A DNA stretch of 64,000 nt from Salipiger abyssi (GCF_017311415.1 NZ_JAEKIS010000013.1:62001-126000), one strand, 5' to 3'; positions 9,957 to 23,108 are shown, counted from the stretch's first letter. Translations and numbers: made by a program. The notes: generated from the letters alone by a model not told the origin.

Positions 9957-9980
9957 GGTGGGCAGAATTGCCCACCCTAC
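9957..9980. repeat. Dispersed palindromic repeat, copy 1
   Basis: A short palindrome built on GGTGGGCA...TGCCCACC followed by CTAC, just after the pncC stop. The same unit recurs at 25580-25602 and, as an inverted pair, at 35964-36020. This copy carries one extra A in the centre. All copies are outside genes. Confidence 0.8.
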
Positions 9981-9988
9981 GGGATCCG

Positions 9989-10007
9989 CCCCGGACCTGA
10001 TCCGGGG
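9989..10007. repeat. GC-rich palindrome CCCCGGA-N5-TCCGGGG
   Basis: Perfect 7-bp arms around CCTGA. A close copy (6-bp arms, same loop) is at 13054-13070. Both lie at the 3' end of a plus-strand gene, in spacers without other genes. There is no T-run, so it is not a clear terminator. Probably a small interspersed repeat. Confidence 0.65.
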
Positions 10008-10131
10008 CCTCTGCGCGGGCTTCCTTGCAGGCCCATGCTCTTGCTGATCACCGATTGCCCCGGCACCTCTGGCCGGGCCTGCGGTTGCTGGATCGTCTTG
10101 CGCCGGACAAGCGCCTCGCCGGGCCGCGTGG

Positions 10132-11031
10132 CTACTCCATCGCCCCTCCGTCCGGCAGCGCCTTGAGGTAGGCCGCCACCGCTGCGCGGTCTTCCGGCGC
10201 GAGGCTGGCGAAATTCTCCACCACCTCGACCATATGCCCACCGACACTGTCGAACTCCGGTGTGAATCCGGTTTCGAGATAGTAGGCGATGTCGCTCGCC
10301 TCCCAGCTCAGGTGATCCGGTGTCAGCCCCGGGATCGTACCACGCCCGTTGGGGTTGGGCGCCCCGGTCAGCCAGCGCCCGGTGTCGAGCCCGCCGAGCG
10401 CGTCGCGCGGGGTGTGACACTCGGCGCAATGGGCCAGCGCCTCGACCAGATAGCGGCCGCGCACCAGCTCCTGGCCCTCGGCCTCCTCCATCACCCAGCC
10501 ATCATCGAAATAGAGCAGTTTCCACAGACCCAGGCCCCGGCGGATATTGAACGGAAAGCCCAGCTCATGCGGCTGGCTCGGCGTATCCGAGGCGGGCAAT
10601 GTCTGCATATACGCCCAGAGATCCACCAGATCGCGGTCGTCCATGCGCGCATAGGCGGTATAGGGGAAGGCCGGGTAGAGATGCGCGCCACCGGGCGAGA
10701 CGCCGCGCATCACCGCATTGGCGAAAGCTTCCTGGCTCCAGCCGCCGATGCCCTGCTCGGGGTCGGGCGAGATATTGGGGGCGAGGAAGGTGCCGAAATC
10801 GGAGGCGAAGCGCTGCCCGCCCGCCAGCACGAGCTTGGCCTCGCCGTCGGCATCCGGCGCGTGATGACACGACGCGCAACCGGCGGCTGTGAACACAAGC
10901 TCGCCGCGCACGGCGTCGCCCTCAACACCGGCAAAGCTGCCCTCGGGCAACCGGTCGGGCGCCGTGACGATCCAGCCGATCCCGGCGGCGACGAGCCCCG
11001 CCAGGACGAGACCCGCGATCAGTCTGCGCAT
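10132..11031 (-). CDS. Membrane-anchored di-haem cytochrome c
   Basis: 299 aa. N-terminal uncleaved anchor (about 5-22, LIAGLVLAGLVAAGIGWIV) and two haem-attachment sites, CASCH (52-56) and CAECH (202-206), in two cytochrome c domains. Downstream Met residues (for example HMVEVVE) could be axial ligands. Di-haem proteins of this shape serve as electron carriers or as cytochrome subunits of periplasmic dehydrogenases (alcohol/gluconate type). No dehydrogenase subunit is next to it, so the partner is unknown. It starts 4 bp after the stop of the cytochrome c' gene, so the two are probably one transcript. Confidence 0.9.
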   Translation of the reverse strand: MRRLIAGLVLAGLVAAGIGWIVTAPDRLPEGSFAGVEGDAVRGELVFTAAGCASCHHAPDADGEAKLVLAGGQRFASDFGTFLAPNISPDPEQGIGGWSQEAFANAVMRGVSPGGAHLYPAFPYTAYARMDDRDLVDLWAYMQTLPASDTPSQPHELGFPFNIRRGLGLWKLLYFDDGWVMEEAEGQELVRGRYLVEALAHCAECHTPRDALGGLDTGRWLTGAPNPNGRGTIPGLTPDHLSWEASDIAYYLETGFTPEFDSVGGHMVEVVENFASLAPEDRAAVAAYLKALPDGGAME

Positions 11032-11035
11032 AGGC

Positions 11036-11494
11036 TCAGGATTCCGGCGCGCGATAGGTGTCGTGGCAGGCCTTGCAGGCGCCGCCCAGTTGCCCCAGCG
11101 CCGGCCCCAGCGCCTCCTGTCCGGTGCCTGCGGCGGCCTGCATGTTCAGCGCGGCCTCGCCGAGCCCGGACCATTTGGCGCCGAAATCGTCGAAATTGTC
11201 CCAGATCTCCGCTTTTGCGCGGGTGCCGTCGACGCCCATTTCCGAGCTGCCCTCGGGCCAGAGCGGGCCCTGATGGATCATCGACACCGCAACGACGGAA
11301 TCGGCCGCCATCTGCGCGGCCTCGGCATCGTAGTCGATCTTGCCCTGAGCCATGCCGCCCAGCGTGCCGAGATTGATCGCCAGAATACGGAACTGGCCCT
11401 GCCGCGCCTTGAGCTGCGCGCTGTAATCCTGGGCATAGGCTGCGCCGGCGGTGCAAAGGGAAAGGGCCGCGAGGCCGGTCAGGAAACGGTTCAT
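11036..11494 (-). CDS. Cytochrome c' / c-556 family protein
   Basis: 152 aa. Cleavable signal peptide MNRFLTGLAALSLCTAGAAYA (mature from about residue 22), a four-helix-bundle composition and a single C-terminal haem site CKACH (140-144), the hallmark of cytochromes c'. Family members are periplasmic and bind NO or take part in electron transfer; which applies here cannot be told. The frame is open upstream to 11584, but the ATG at 11494 starts the signal peptide and follows TGGAGGATTTGC. Transcribed ahead of the di-haem cytochrome gene. Confidence 0.92.
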   Translation of the reverse strand: MNRFLTGLAALSLCTAGAAYAQDYSAQLKARQGQFRILAINLGTLGGMAQGKIDYDAEAAQMAADSVVAVSMIHQGPLWPEGSSEMGVDGTRAKAEIWDNFDDFGAKWSGLGEAALNMQAAAGTGQEALGPALGQLGGACKACHDTYRAPES

Positions 11495-11777
11495 GCAAAT
11501 CCTCCAGTGGCAAAAGCTGGCGCCGGTATGGCGACATAGCGAAGCTGCGGAAGAGTGTGCCGCTCTGCGACGATCTGACAACACCCTCTTGTGAGGAACG
11601 GCGGCGAGGGGCCGACTGACGTTAGGGCATCACCCTGACGGCCCAGGCAGGTCTCGGAGAGGGTTTTGTCACGGAATACAGACAGTTGAGCAACGTTTCC
11701 CTTGATTGAATAGACTTTCCGATACGCACTTTATACGGGCATACATGACATTCTCCTCGCGCATATGTGAAGGCGCG

Positions 11778-11963
11778 TCAGGGCGAAACGCGGTTCGGAA
11801 CGCGCAGCCGTTCGGGGCTCAGCGCGTCGGGCCAGCCGACCCAGCGCTCGACCGCATAAAGCGCGAGGCAGAACGCGATCACCGCCAGCACCAGTTTCAC
11901 ACGTCCCGAAGAGGGCGGGTTGCGCGCCCATTTCGCCATGCGGAGCAACCAGAGCGGGTTCAT
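11778..11963 (-). CDS. Small membrane protein of unknown function
   Basis: 61 aa, MNPLWLLRMAKWARNPPS..., with one clear membrane segment (about 24-41, VKLVLAVIAFCLALYAVE) and a basic N-terminal half. It begins one base after the hpt stop codon, in the same direction, so it is very likely cotranscribed with and coupled to hpt. The motif RMAKWARNPPS then a single span is one I associate with small conserved proteins of Rhodobacteraceae. I cannot name a function. The 283 bp between its stop side and the cytochrome c' start hold no gene I can support. Confidence 0.75.
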   Translation of the reverse strand: MNPLWLLRMAKWARNPPSSGRVKLVLAVIAFCLALYAVERWVGWPDALSPERLRVPNRVSP

Positions 11964-11964
11964 G

Positions 11965-12507
11965 TCAGCCCTCCGGGAAGCGCACCTTGCCGATGAAGGG
12001 CAGGTTACGGTTGCGTTGCGCGTAATCGATGCCATAGCCGACCACGAACTCGTCGGGGATCTCGAAGCCCGTCCAGTCGGCCTTGAGCGCCACCTCGCGC
12101 CGCGCCGGCTTGTCGAGCAGCGCGATGGTGCGCAGCTTGCGCGGGCTGCGCGAGGCCAGCAGTTTCAATACGTGATGCAGGGTAAAGCCGGTGTCGACGA
12201 TATCCTCGACCACCAGCACGTCGCGCCCCTCGATGGGCGAGCGCAGATCCTTGAGAATGCGCACCTCGCGGCTCGACTGCATGGCGTCGCCATAGGAGGA
12301 GGCTTCGAGGAAATCCACCTCCACCGGCAGGTCGAGCTCGCGCACCAGATCGGCGATGAAGACAAAGCTGCCGCGCAGCAGGCCCACGACGACCAGCTTG
12401 TCGGTGCCGCCGAAATCGCGACCGATCTCGCGCGCCAGCGCCTCGATCCGCGCGGCGATGGATTTGGCCGAGATCATCTCGTCTACGACATATGGCCGCT
12501 CTGTCAT
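11965..12507 (-). CDS. hpt: Hypoxanthine phosphoribosyltransferase
   Basis: 180 aa. Transfers phosphoribose from PRPP to hypoxanthine (or guanine) in purine salvage. The PRPP-binding motif [14 protein letters not shown] is at residues 98-111. [16 protein letters not shown] and the C-terminal [20 protein letters not shown] are typical. The frame continues far upstream, but [17 protein letters not shown] at 12507 gives the normal family length. It is divergent from the RatA-like gene starting at 12589, with an 81-bp shared upstream region. Confidence 0.95.
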   Translation of the reverse strand: MTERPYVVDEMISAKSIAARIEALAREIGRDFGGTDKLVVVGLLRGSFVFIADLVRELDLPVEVDFLEASSYGDAMQSSREVRILKDLRSPIEGRDVLVVEDIVDTGFTLHHVLKLLASRSPRKLRTIALLDKPARREVALKADWTGFEIPDEFVVGYGIDYAQRNRNLPFIGKVRFPEG

Positions 12508-12588
12508 CCCGTCCCCCTTGCAAAGCCGCGCCCAGCATACGAAATGGGAACCCACTGTCACGCGATAAAGGGACGCCGGACCAGCGAC

Positions 12589-13041
12589 ATGCCGACCCAT
12601 TCCGAGACCAAGCACCTGCCTTACACGGCACAGCAGATGTACGACCTCGTGGCCGATGTGGCCCGCTACCCGGAATTCCTGCCCTGGACCGCCGCCGCGC
12701 GCATCCGCTCGCGCGAGGAACATGGCGATCACGAGGTGATGCTGGCGGATCTGGTGATCTCGTTCAAGGTGTTCCGCGAACGTTTCGGCAGCCGGGTGAC
12801 GCTCTATCCGCAGGAAAACCGGATCGACACGGAATATCTCGACGGGCCGTTCCGCCACATGATTTCGAAATGGCAGTTCGAGGACAAGGCGGAGGGCGGC
12901 GTCGACGTGCATTTCTTCGTCGATTTCGAATTCAAGAACCGCATTCTCCAGGGCGCGGCAGGGATGTTCTTTTACGAGGCGATGCAGCGCATCGTGCGCG
13001 CCTTCGAACGCCGCGCAGCGGATCTCTACGGCACTGCCTGA
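12589..13041 (+). CDS. RatA/COQ10-type START-fold protein
   Basis: 150 aa. Polyketide-cyclase/START fold with [28 protein letters not shown] at the N-terminus, which is the signature of the COQ10/RatA family. The mitochondrial member binds coenzyme Q; the E. coli member RatA was reported to block ribosome association. In alphaproteobacteria a ubiquinone-carrier role is the more often given annotation. The ATG at 12589 gives the family length, and the longer open frame upstream overlaps hpt in antisense and is ignored. Confidence 0.88.
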   Translation: MPTHSETKHLPYTAQQMYDLVADVARYPEFLPWTAAARIRSREEHGDHEVMLADLVISFKVFRERFGSRVTLYPQENRIDTEYLDGPFRHMISKWQFEDKAEGGVDVHFFVDFEFKNRILQGAAGMFFYEAMQRIVRAFERRAADLYGTA

Positions 13042-13053
13042 GGTTTTATGCCC

Positions 13054-13070
13054 CCCGGACCTGATCCGGG
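13054..13070. repeat. GC-rich palindrome, second copy
   Basis: CCCGGA-CCTGA-TCCGGG, the same unit as at 9989-10007, again a few bases after a plus-strand stop codon. Confidence 0.6.
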
Positions 13071-13227
13071 CAGAACGCGCGGTATTTCCAGAGCGTCTCA
13101 ATCCTGCCATCGGGTGGCCAAATCCCTGCCCTTCTGGCGCAGAGCCAACGTGCTGCGTGCCGCGGCGCCCGCACTTCCGCCGCTTTCCCCCTTAACACCG
13201 CTCCTCCGATCCCCTATCTGCCCCGTC

Positions 13228-14580
13228 ATGACACAGAGATTGCATATCGTCGGCGGCGGCATGGCCGGATCCGAAGCGGCCTGGCAGGCGGCGCAGATGG
13301 GCGTGAACGTGGTGATCCACGAAATGCGCCCCAAGGTGGAGACCTTCGCCCACCGCACCGGCAAGCTGGCTGAGATGGTCTGTTCCAACTCCTTCCGCTC
13401 GGACGATCACGAACAGAACGCCGTGGGCCTGCTGCATTGGGAGATGCTGCAAGCGAACGGGCTGGTGATGCGTCAGGCCTATGCCAATCGCCTGCCCGCC
13501 GGCGGCGCGCTGGCGGTCGACCGCGAGGCGTTCTCGCAATCGGTGACGGATGCGCTGGCCGCGCATCCGGGTATCGAGGTCTCGGGCGAGGAGATCTCCG
13601 AACTGCCCGAGGACGGCCAGTGGATCTTTGCCACCGGCCCGCTGACCTCGGACGCTTTGGGGCGCGCCATCGCCGCCGAGACCGGCGCCGAGAGCCTCGC
13701 CTTCTTCGATGCCATCGCCCCCATCGTCTATGCCGAGAGCATCGACATGGATGTCGCCTGGCTGCAATCGCGCTATGACAAGGGCGAGACCGAGGAAGAG
13801 CAGAAGGCCTATATCAACTGCCCGATGACGAAGGCCCAGTACGAGGCCTTCATCGACGCCCTGCTCGCCGCCGACAAGACCGAGTTCCACGAGGGCGAAA
13901 CCGCCGGCTATTTCGACGGCTGCCTGCCCATCGAGGTCATGGCCGAGCGCGGTCGCGAGACCCTGCGCCACGGCCCGATGAAGCCCGTGGGCCTCACCAA
14001 TCCGCACAAGCCCGAGGAAAAGGCCTATGCGGTGGTGCAACTGCGCCGCGACAATGCGCTCGGGACGCTGTTCAATATCGTCGGCTTTCAGACCAAGATG
14101 AAATACGGTGCCCAGACGGATGTGTTCCGGATGATCCCGGGGCTGGAGAATGCCAGCTTTGCCCGGCTCGGCGGCATTCACCGCAACACCTTCCTCAACT
14201 CGCCGACGCTGCTGGATGCGCAGATGCGCCTGCGCTCGCGCCCCAATATCCGCTTTGCCGGGCAGATCACCGGGGTCGAGGGCTATGTGGAAAGCTCTGC
14301 CATGGGGCTGGCCGCCGGTCGCATGGCCGCTGCCGAGCTCCTCGGCCACCCGCTGCCGCAGATCCCGCAGGACACCGCCCATGGCGCGCTGATCCACCAC
14401 ATCACCGGCGGCGCCGAGGCCAAGACCTTCCAGCCGATGAACGTGAATTTCGGCCTGTTCCGCCCGGTCGAGGGGCTCAAGGGCGGGCGCCGGGGCCGGC
14501 GCGACCGCTACAAGGCCTATACCGACCGCGCCAAGGAGGCCTGGTCGGGCTGGCTGGCCACGCAGGAGGTGCCCGCATGA
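13228..14580 (+). CDS. trmFO: tRNA m5U54 methyltransferase TrmFO (folate/FAD)
   Basis: 450 aa. Makes ribothymidine at position 54 of tRNA using methylenetetrahydrofolate and FAD. The N-terminal Rossmann motif [13 protein letters not shown] (8-20) binds [15 protein letters not shown], the [11 protein letters not shown] stretch and the C-terminal MNVNFGLF are characteristic of the Gid/TrmFO family. The frame is open upstream, but the ATG at 13228 begins directly before the FAD motif as in homologues. The 186 bp upstream hold the palindrome at 13054-13070. The stop overlaps the next small gene by 4 bp. Confidence 0.96.
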   Translation: MTQRLHIVGGGMAGSEAAWQAAQMGVNVVIHEMRPKVETFAHRTGKLAEMVCSNSFRSDDHEQNAVGLLHWEMLQANGLVMRQAYANRLPAGGALAVDREAFSQSVTDALAAHPGIEVSGEEISELPEDGQWIFATGPLTSDALGRAIAAETGAESLAFFDAIAPIVYAESIDMDVAWLQSRYDKGETEEEQKAYINCPMTKAQYEAFIDALLAADKTEFHEGETAGYFDGCLPIEVMAERGRETLRHGPMKPVGLTNPHKPEEKAYAVVQLRRDNALGTLFNIVGFQTKMKYGAQTDVFRMIPGLENASFARLGGIHRNTFLNSPTLLDAQMRLRSRPNIRFAGQITGVEGYVESSAMGLAAGRMAAAELLGHPLPQIPQDTAHGALIHHITGGAEAKTFQPMNVNFGLFRPVEGLKGGRRGRRDRYKAYTDRAKEAWSGWLATQEVPA

Positions 14581-14795
14581 ACTATGTGCTCGCGCTCTTC
14601 CTGCCGCCGCTATCGATCCTGCTGACGGGCCGACCGATCCTGTCGATCGTGGTCTTCGTGATCTGGATCCCGGCGATCATCTTTTCCGGCGGGCTGACAC
14701 ATCCGATGTTCATCCTGCTGGCCTGGGTGCTGATCTATCAATCCGGCGAGGAACGCCGCACCCGCCGTATCGAGCGCAGCTACCGCGACGAGTGA
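14577..14795 (+). CDS. Small two-span membrane protein, YqaE/Pmp3-like
   Basis: 72 aa with two hydrophobic segments (about 4-36, broken around the LTGRP turn, and 42-55) and a charged C-terminal tail ([15 protein letters not shown]). The [12 protein letters not shown] start followed by [10 protein letters not shown] recalls the Pmp3/YqaE family of small membrane proteins, but the match is loose. It sits between trmFO and gluQ with a 4-bp overlap on the left and a one-base overlap on the right (stop TGA at 14793-14795), so it is translated as part of that operon. Confidence 0.75.
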   Translation: MNYVLALFLPPLSILLTGRPILSIVVFVIWIPAIIFSGGLTHPMFILLAWVLIYQSGEERRTRRIERSYRDE

Positions 14796-15652
14796 TGCGC
14801 AGCCGCTTTGCGCCCTCGCCCACCGGCCCGCTGCATCTGGGCCATGCCTATTCGGCACTGCTGGCCTCGGACATGACGCGGGCGGCGGGCGGCGCATTTC
14901 TGCTGCGCATCGACGATCTTGACCAAAGCCGCGCACGCCCGGAATGGGAGGTGCAGCTCAAGGAGGATCTGCACTGGCTGGGACTCGACTGGCCAGAGCC
15001 CTGCCGGCGGGAATCCGAGCATCTCGGCGAATACGAAGCGGCGCTGGACAGGCTCTGGCAGATGGGCCTGCTCTACCCCTGCACCTGCACCCGCCGCGAC
15101 ATCCGCGAGGCGCTCTCTGCCCCGCAGGAAGGCGCCCCGCTCACCGGGCCGGACGGGCTGATCTATCCCGGCACCTGCCGCCCGGATACGCCGCCCGCCG
15201 GCCCGCGCCCGAAGGATGTGACTCTGCGGCTCGACATGGCGCGCGCCTGCGCAAAGCTCACGGCGCCGCTCACCTTCGCCGAAACCGGCGCCGGACCCGA
15301 TGGCCAGAGCGGCACGATCTCCGCCTCGGATGACGAGATGATCCGCGACATCGGCGATGTGGTGGTGGCGCGCAAGGATATGGGCGCCTCTTATCACCTC
15401 GCTGTGGTGGTGGACGATGCGGCGCAGGCGATCACCCATGTGATCCGGGGCCGCGATCTCTTCGAGGCCACGCGCATCCACGCGCTGCTGCAACGCCTGC
15501 TGGATCTGCCCACGCCGGTCTATCACCACCACCGGCTGATCCGCGACGAGCATGGCAAGCGGCTGGCGAAACGCGACGACGCCCGCGCCATCGCGCTCTA
15601 CCGATCCGAGGGCAAGAGCCCGCAGGAAATCCGCGCCATGGTCGGTCTCTGA
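14795..15652 (+). CDS. gluQ: Glutamyl-Q tRNA(Asp) synthetase
   Basis: 285 aa. Truncated class I glutamyl-tRNA synthetase homologue that activates glutamate and transfers it to queuosine in tRNA(Asp). HIGH-like motif PTGPLHLGHAYSAL near the start, zinc-site cysteines in CTCTRRD and GTCR, and the KMSKS-like loop GKRLAKRDDA. The anticodon-binding domain of normal GltX is absent, as expected. The start is the ATG at 14795 or the GTG three bases earlier; both overlap the preceding stop. Third gene of trmFO-small protein-gluQ, so two of the three act on tRNA. Confidence 0.94.
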   Translation: MRSRFAPSPTGPLHLGHAYSALLASDMTRAAGGAFLLRIDDLDQSRARPEWEVQLKEDLHWLGLDWPEPCRRESEHLGEYEAALDRLWQMGLLYPCTCTRRDIREALSAPQEGAPLTGPDGLIYPGTCRPDTPPAGPRPKDVTLRLDMARACAKLTAPLTFAETGAGPDGQSGTISASDDEMIRDIGDVVVARKDMGASYHLAVVVDDAAQAITHVIRGRDLFEATRIHALLQRLLDLPTPVYHHHRLIRDEHGKRLAKRDDARAIALYRSEGKSPQEIRAMVGL

Positions 15653-15671
15653 CCGGCGCGGGCGCTCACGT

Positions 15672-15890
15672 TCAGCGGGTCTTTTCCTTTTTCCGCGCCC
15701 AGCCGATGAACAGCCCCGCCGCGCCGATAAAGGCGGTGAAATAGCCCACGGGCATCAGCCACCAGGGCGCATCGGCAACCTGTGTCGCGTCCACCGGCGC
15801 GGTGCCGAAGACAGGACCGAGCAGCGGATAGACCGCCACGATCGCCAGGCCGAGGATGAGAACGGCGGATGAAAGTCGCATGATAGGCAT
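15672..15890 (-). CDS. Small two-span membrane protein
   Basis: 72 aa. Two hydrophobic segments (about 7-27 and 44-64) joined by a loop with DAPWW, and a basic tail ARKKEKTR on the cytoplasmic side. GGGAGG lies six bases before the ATG at 15890, which supports it as a real gene. No family recognised. It lies convergent to gluQ and downstream of hisI in the same direction, with a 76-bp gap. Confidence 0.65.
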   Translation of the reverse strand: MPIMRLSSAVLILGLAIVAVYPLLGPVFGTAPVDATQVADAPWWLMPVGYFTAFIGAAGLFIGWARKKEKTR

Positions 15891-15966
15891 GATAAACCTC
15901 CCGGGTTTCTCCAGAGGAAACGCGCCCGCGCGCGATGGTGTTCCGCCCCTCGCGCAGCCGTGAGGC

Positions 15967-16326
15967 CTATGCCATCGGCGTCATGATCTCGACCTCGTCG
16001 CCCTCGCGCAGCGCCGTGTAGAAACACGAGCGCCGGTTGGTGTGACAGGCCGGCCCGGTCTGGTTCACCAGCGCCAGCAGGCAATCGCGGTCGCAATCCA
16101 CCCGCAGCTCGACCAGCTCCTGCACATGGCCCGAGCTCTCGCCCTTCACCCAGAAGGATTTGCGCGAGCGCGACCAGTAGGTCACCCGCCCGGTCTCCAG
16201 CGTCTTTGCCACCGACTCGGCATTCATCCAGGCCATCATCAGCACCTCGCCGGTCTCCGCCGCCTGCGCGATGCAGGGGATGAGGCCGTTCGCATCATAG
16301 ACCAAAGTGGCGGGATCGAAGCTCAT
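15967..16326 (-). CDS. hisI: Phosphoribosyl-AMP cyclohydrolase
   Basis: 119 aa. Third step of histidine synthesis, opening the purine ring of PR-AMP. The zinc/magnesium site motif [28 protein letters not shown] holds the conserved Cys and Asp residues; [40 protein letters not shown] is the substrate-binding half. The HisE pyrophosphohydrolase domain fused in many bacteria is absent, as is usual in alphaproteobacteria. It is alone here, away from other his genes. Divergent from the NifU-like gene. Confidence 0.96.
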   Translation of the reverse strand: MSFDPATLVYDANGLIPCIAQAAETGEVLMMAWMNAESVAKTLETGRVTYWSRSRKSFWVKGESSGHVQELVELRVDCDRDCLLALVNQTGPACHTNRRSCFYTALREGDEVEIMTPMA

Positions 16327-16395
16327 TGCGCAAAAACCCTTTTGCAGTCTCGAAAACGCCCCCTATCTATGGGAGACGATCCGAAAGGGAAAGCC

Positions 16396-16848
16396 ATGTC
16401 CGCCGAGACCGACCTGATCAAGCTCTACTCCCAGCGCATCCTCGCACTGGCCGCCGATATCCCGCGCACAGGCCGGCTGGAGGCGCCCGATGCCAGCGTC
16501 AAGAAACGCTCGCCGCTTTGCGGATCGACGGTCACCGTTGATCTGCGCATGCAGGACGGCAAGGTCGCCGATTACGCGCAGGACGTGAAGGCCTGCGCGC
16601 TGGGTCAGGCCTCCGCCTCGGTGGTGGGCTCGTCGATTGTCGGCTGCACCCCCGAAGAGATCTCGGCAGCGCGCGACGCGCTGCGCGCCATGCTGAAGGA
16701 AGACGGCCCCACCCCGCCCGCACCCTTCGACGGGCTCGAAGTGCTGCGCCCGGCACAGGCCTACAAGAACCGCCACGCCTCGATCCTGCTGGCGCTCGAC
16801 GCCGCCAGCGAGGCGGCGGAAGAGGCGCGTCAGGCGCAGAGCGCTTAA
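16396..16848 (+). CDS. NifU/SufU-like iron-sulfur scaffold homologue
   Basis: 150 aa. Matches the N-terminal scaffold domain of NifU/IscU/SufU: C42 in SPLCGSTVTVDL and C67 in VKACALGQASASVVG align with the first two cluster ligands. The third ligand Cys of IscU/SufU seems replaced: the segment YKNRHASILLAL aligns with K-C-A-T-L-A of SufU so that H127 takes the Cys place. Whether it still builds clusters is open. Start at 16396 follows CGAAAGGGAAAGCC. TTAA-N7-TTGA at its 3' end is discussed elsewhere. Confidence 0.85.
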   Translation: MSAETDLIKLYSQRILALAADIPRTGRLEAPDASVKKRSPLCGSTVTVDLRMQDGKVADYAQDVKACALGQASASVVGSSIVGCTPEEISAARDALRAMLKEDGPTPPAPFDGLEVLRPAQAYKNRHASILLALDAASEAAEEARQAQSA

Positions 16849-16872
16849 GCTCATATTGAGGTTTTGCGGTTT

Positions 16873-18306
16873 ATGCCGGTGCTGCAACAGCGCAGGGCCA
16901 GCATGCAACACGATCCCTCACTTGGCGCGCCGGGCGCGGCGCGGGAACTGACCAGCCTGACCCGGGGCGCCACCGCGCTCGGGCGCGAGGTTGTCGATAT
17001 CTCGGGCTTTCTCCAGGCGCTCGACGCGCGCAGCCTCAGCCAGCTCTCCACCCTGACCGAGGTCGGCAAGGCGACAGAGAATGTCGCCGCCGCCAATGCC
17101 CGGGTCTCCGCCGATATCCGCGACGTGGCGCGGGGCGCCGACGAGGCCAGCGCGCAGGTCGAGGCCTCCATCGGCACGCTGGCGCGCTCAGGCACCGCCG
17201 CGCGCGAACTGGCACGCTGGGTGAAATCGGTACATGCGGAAAACGACGCGGTCGAGGAAATGCTGGGCGCGGTGAAAACCTCCAACAGCCAGATCGCCTC
17301 CATCGCCAGCCAGGTGAACATCCTCGCCGTCAATGCCAAGATCGAGGCGGCGCGCGCCGGCGATGCCGGGCGCGGCTTCGCCATCGTCGCCGAGGCGATC
17401 AACGAGCTCAGCCAGCAGACCGGCGCGGCGGTGCAGGCGATCTCCGCCACCGTGGCGCGCATGTCCGACTGGATCGAGGCGCTGAATTCCGGTGCGCTGC
17501 ACACCTCTCAGGAGGCGGAGACCGTGCTTTCGGGCGCCGAGGCCGCCGATGCCGCCTTGTCGGAGATCCGCGAGCGCATGGGCACGCTGCAAAGCGCCAC
17601 CGCCCGCATCGCCATGGATATGGACCGCGCGAGCAGCGCCGTGGAGGAGCTGCGCCCCACGGTCACCGGGCTGCAAGGCTCGGTCGGCGAGGTGACGCGC
17701 GGGGTCGACGAGGCCTCGCGCCGCTGCGAGCGGCTGGTCGACGGATCAGAGGCGATCCTGCAACATGCGGTGGCCATCGGCGGCACCGGCGAGGATGCGG
17801 CGATGATCGCGCAGGTCAAGGAGCTGGCGCTCCGCGTCTCGCAAAGCTTCGAGGCGGCGCTGGAGGCGGGCCGGATCTCGGGCGCGGCGCTTTTCGACAG
17901 CGATTACAAGCCGGTGCCCGGCACCGATCCGCAGCAGGCGCTGACCGCCTTCACCACGCTCACCGACACGCTGCTGCCGCCGATCCAGGAGCCGGTACTG
18001 TCGCAGGATCCGCGCATCGTGTTCTGCGCCGCGGTCGACCGGAACGGCTATCTGCCGACGCATAACCGCAAATTCTCCCAGCCCCAGGGCAGCGATCCGG
18101 TCTGGAACGCCGCCAACAGCCGCAACCGCCGGATTTTTGACGACCGGGTCGGGCTCAAGGCCGGGCGCAACACCAGACCCTTCCTGCTTCAGGTCTATCG
18201 CCGCGACATGGGCGGCGGCAATTTCGTCATGATGAAGGATCTCTCCGCCCCGATCACCGTGCGCGGCAAGCACTGGGGCGGCTTGCGGCTCGCCTACCGG
18301 TTCTGA
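16873..18306 (+). CDS. Soluble methyl-accepting chemotaxis protein with C-terminal sensor
   Basis: About 477 aa. No membrane segment. Residues about 40-290 are a long coiled-coil with the MCP signalling tip [34 protein letters not shown], which contacts CheA/CheW. Residues about 320-477 are a separate globular domain ending in [24 protein letters not shown] and [13 protein letters not shown], a Cache-like module seen in other alphaproteobacterial receptors. The sensor therefore follows the signalling domain, the reverse of the usual order. Start: ATG at 16873 with GAGG 11 bases upstream; a TTG at 16864 and an ATG at 16903 are alternatives. Confidence 0.9.
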   Translation: MPVLQQRRASMQHDPSLGAPGAARELTSLTRGATALGREVVDISGFLQALDARSLSQLSTLTEVGKATENVAAANARVSADIRDVARGADEASAQVEASIGTLARSGTAARELARWVKSVHAENDAVEEMLGAVKTSNSQIASIASQVNILAVNAKIEAARAGDAGRGFAIVAEAINELSQQTGAAVQAISATVARMSDWIEALNSGALHTSQEAETVLSGAEAADAALSEIRERMGTLQSATARIAMDMDRASSAVEELRPTVTGLQGSVGEVTRGVDEASRRCERLVDGSEAILQHAVAIGGTGEDAAMIAQVKELALRVSQSFEAALEAGRISGAALFDSDYKPVPGTDPQQALTAFTTLTDTLLPPIQEPVLSQDPRIVFCAAVDRNGYLPTHNRKFSQPQGSDPVWNAANSRNRRIFDDRVGLKAGRNTRPFLLQVYRRDMGGGNFVMMKDLSAPITVRGKHWGGLRLAYRF

Positions 18307-18321
18307 GCGCGGCCCCACAAG

Positions 18322-18357
18322 AAAAAGCCGCCGCGCTCCGGGGGAGGAGGCGGCGGC
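18322..18357 (-). terminator. Rho-independent terminator for the small SOS-type gene
   Basis: Read on the minus strand: stem GCCGCCGC / GCGGCGGC (18350-18357 and 18327-18334) followed by TTTTTC. It lies 150 bp downstream of the 39-aa gene and also next to the convergent chemoreceptor stop. Confidence 0.7.
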
Positions 18358-18507
18358 GAGTGGCGTGTCTTTTTGGGGAAACGGACCGGTGCGTGCCGCC
18401 GGGTTTCAGGCAGGCCGGGGGCACATCAGCGGGGACAGTCGCCTTGCATCGGGACAGTGATGCGGGACCGGTCCGGGAAAAGACCGCAGGCAGAAACGGA
18501 AAACCTT

Positions 18508-18627
18508 TCAGAAGCTGGGCAGGTGCAACGCCCCCAGAAGAATGACCACCAAAGACACGCCGCCGATCATATCCTGAAGAAGGGTGGATTCGGCGCGGGT
18601 CAGAACCTTGCGAAGCGTGTCGATCAT
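18508..18627 (-). CDS. 39-aa single-span membrane protein behind a LexA-type box
   Basis: MIDTLRKVLTRAESTLLQDM is followed by a single hydrophobic span (about 20-37, ending LLGALHLPSF). The ATG at 18627 has AGGGA nine bases upstream. The N-terminal half is amphipathic and basic. A GAAC-N7-GAAC direct repeat, the alphaproteobacterial LexA-box form, is centred 71 bp upstream of the start, and a terminator follows the gene, so it is a one-gene unit. Size, topology and control recall SOS-induced small membrane proteins such as Caulobacter SidA (a division inhibitor) or E. coli TisB; the sequence itself resembles neither clearly. Function is inferred only. Confidence 0.7.
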   Translation of the reverse strand: MIDTLRKVLTRAESTLLQDMIGGVSLVVILLGALHLPSF

Positions 18628-18690
18628 GGTGGCATTCCCTGTCTGGCGTTTTGTTACCCTTTTGTTCTCATACGCTTTACGATCTGTAAA

Positions 18691-18705
18691 GAACTTTTTG
18701 AGAAC
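18691..18705. promoter_or_regulatory. LexA (SOS) box, GAAC-N7-GAAC
   Basis: GAAC at 18691-18694 and 18702-18705 with seven bases between, the form bound by alphaproteobacterial LexA (GTTC-N7-GTTC on the other strand). A third GAAC at 18712-18715 extends it with a spacing of six. It lies between the recG stop (18745) and the small gene (start 18627), both minus strand, so it can only serve the small gene. Confidence 0.7.
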
Positions 18706-18744
18706 ATTTGAGAACAAAACAGGTTTCAGCAGAGGCGCGCGCGG

Positions 18745-23108
<4,364 letters not shown>

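Noticed and set aside
16845-16859. TTAA-N7-TTGA before the chemoreceptor gene, a possible CtrA site
   Set aside because: One mismatch, overlaps the previous stop codon and is only 14-28 bp from the ATG, too close for activation of that start.
18628-18717. 69-aa version of the small SOS-type protein
   Set aside because: Its start codon lies inside the LexA-type box; the ATG at 18627 has AGGGA at proper distance.
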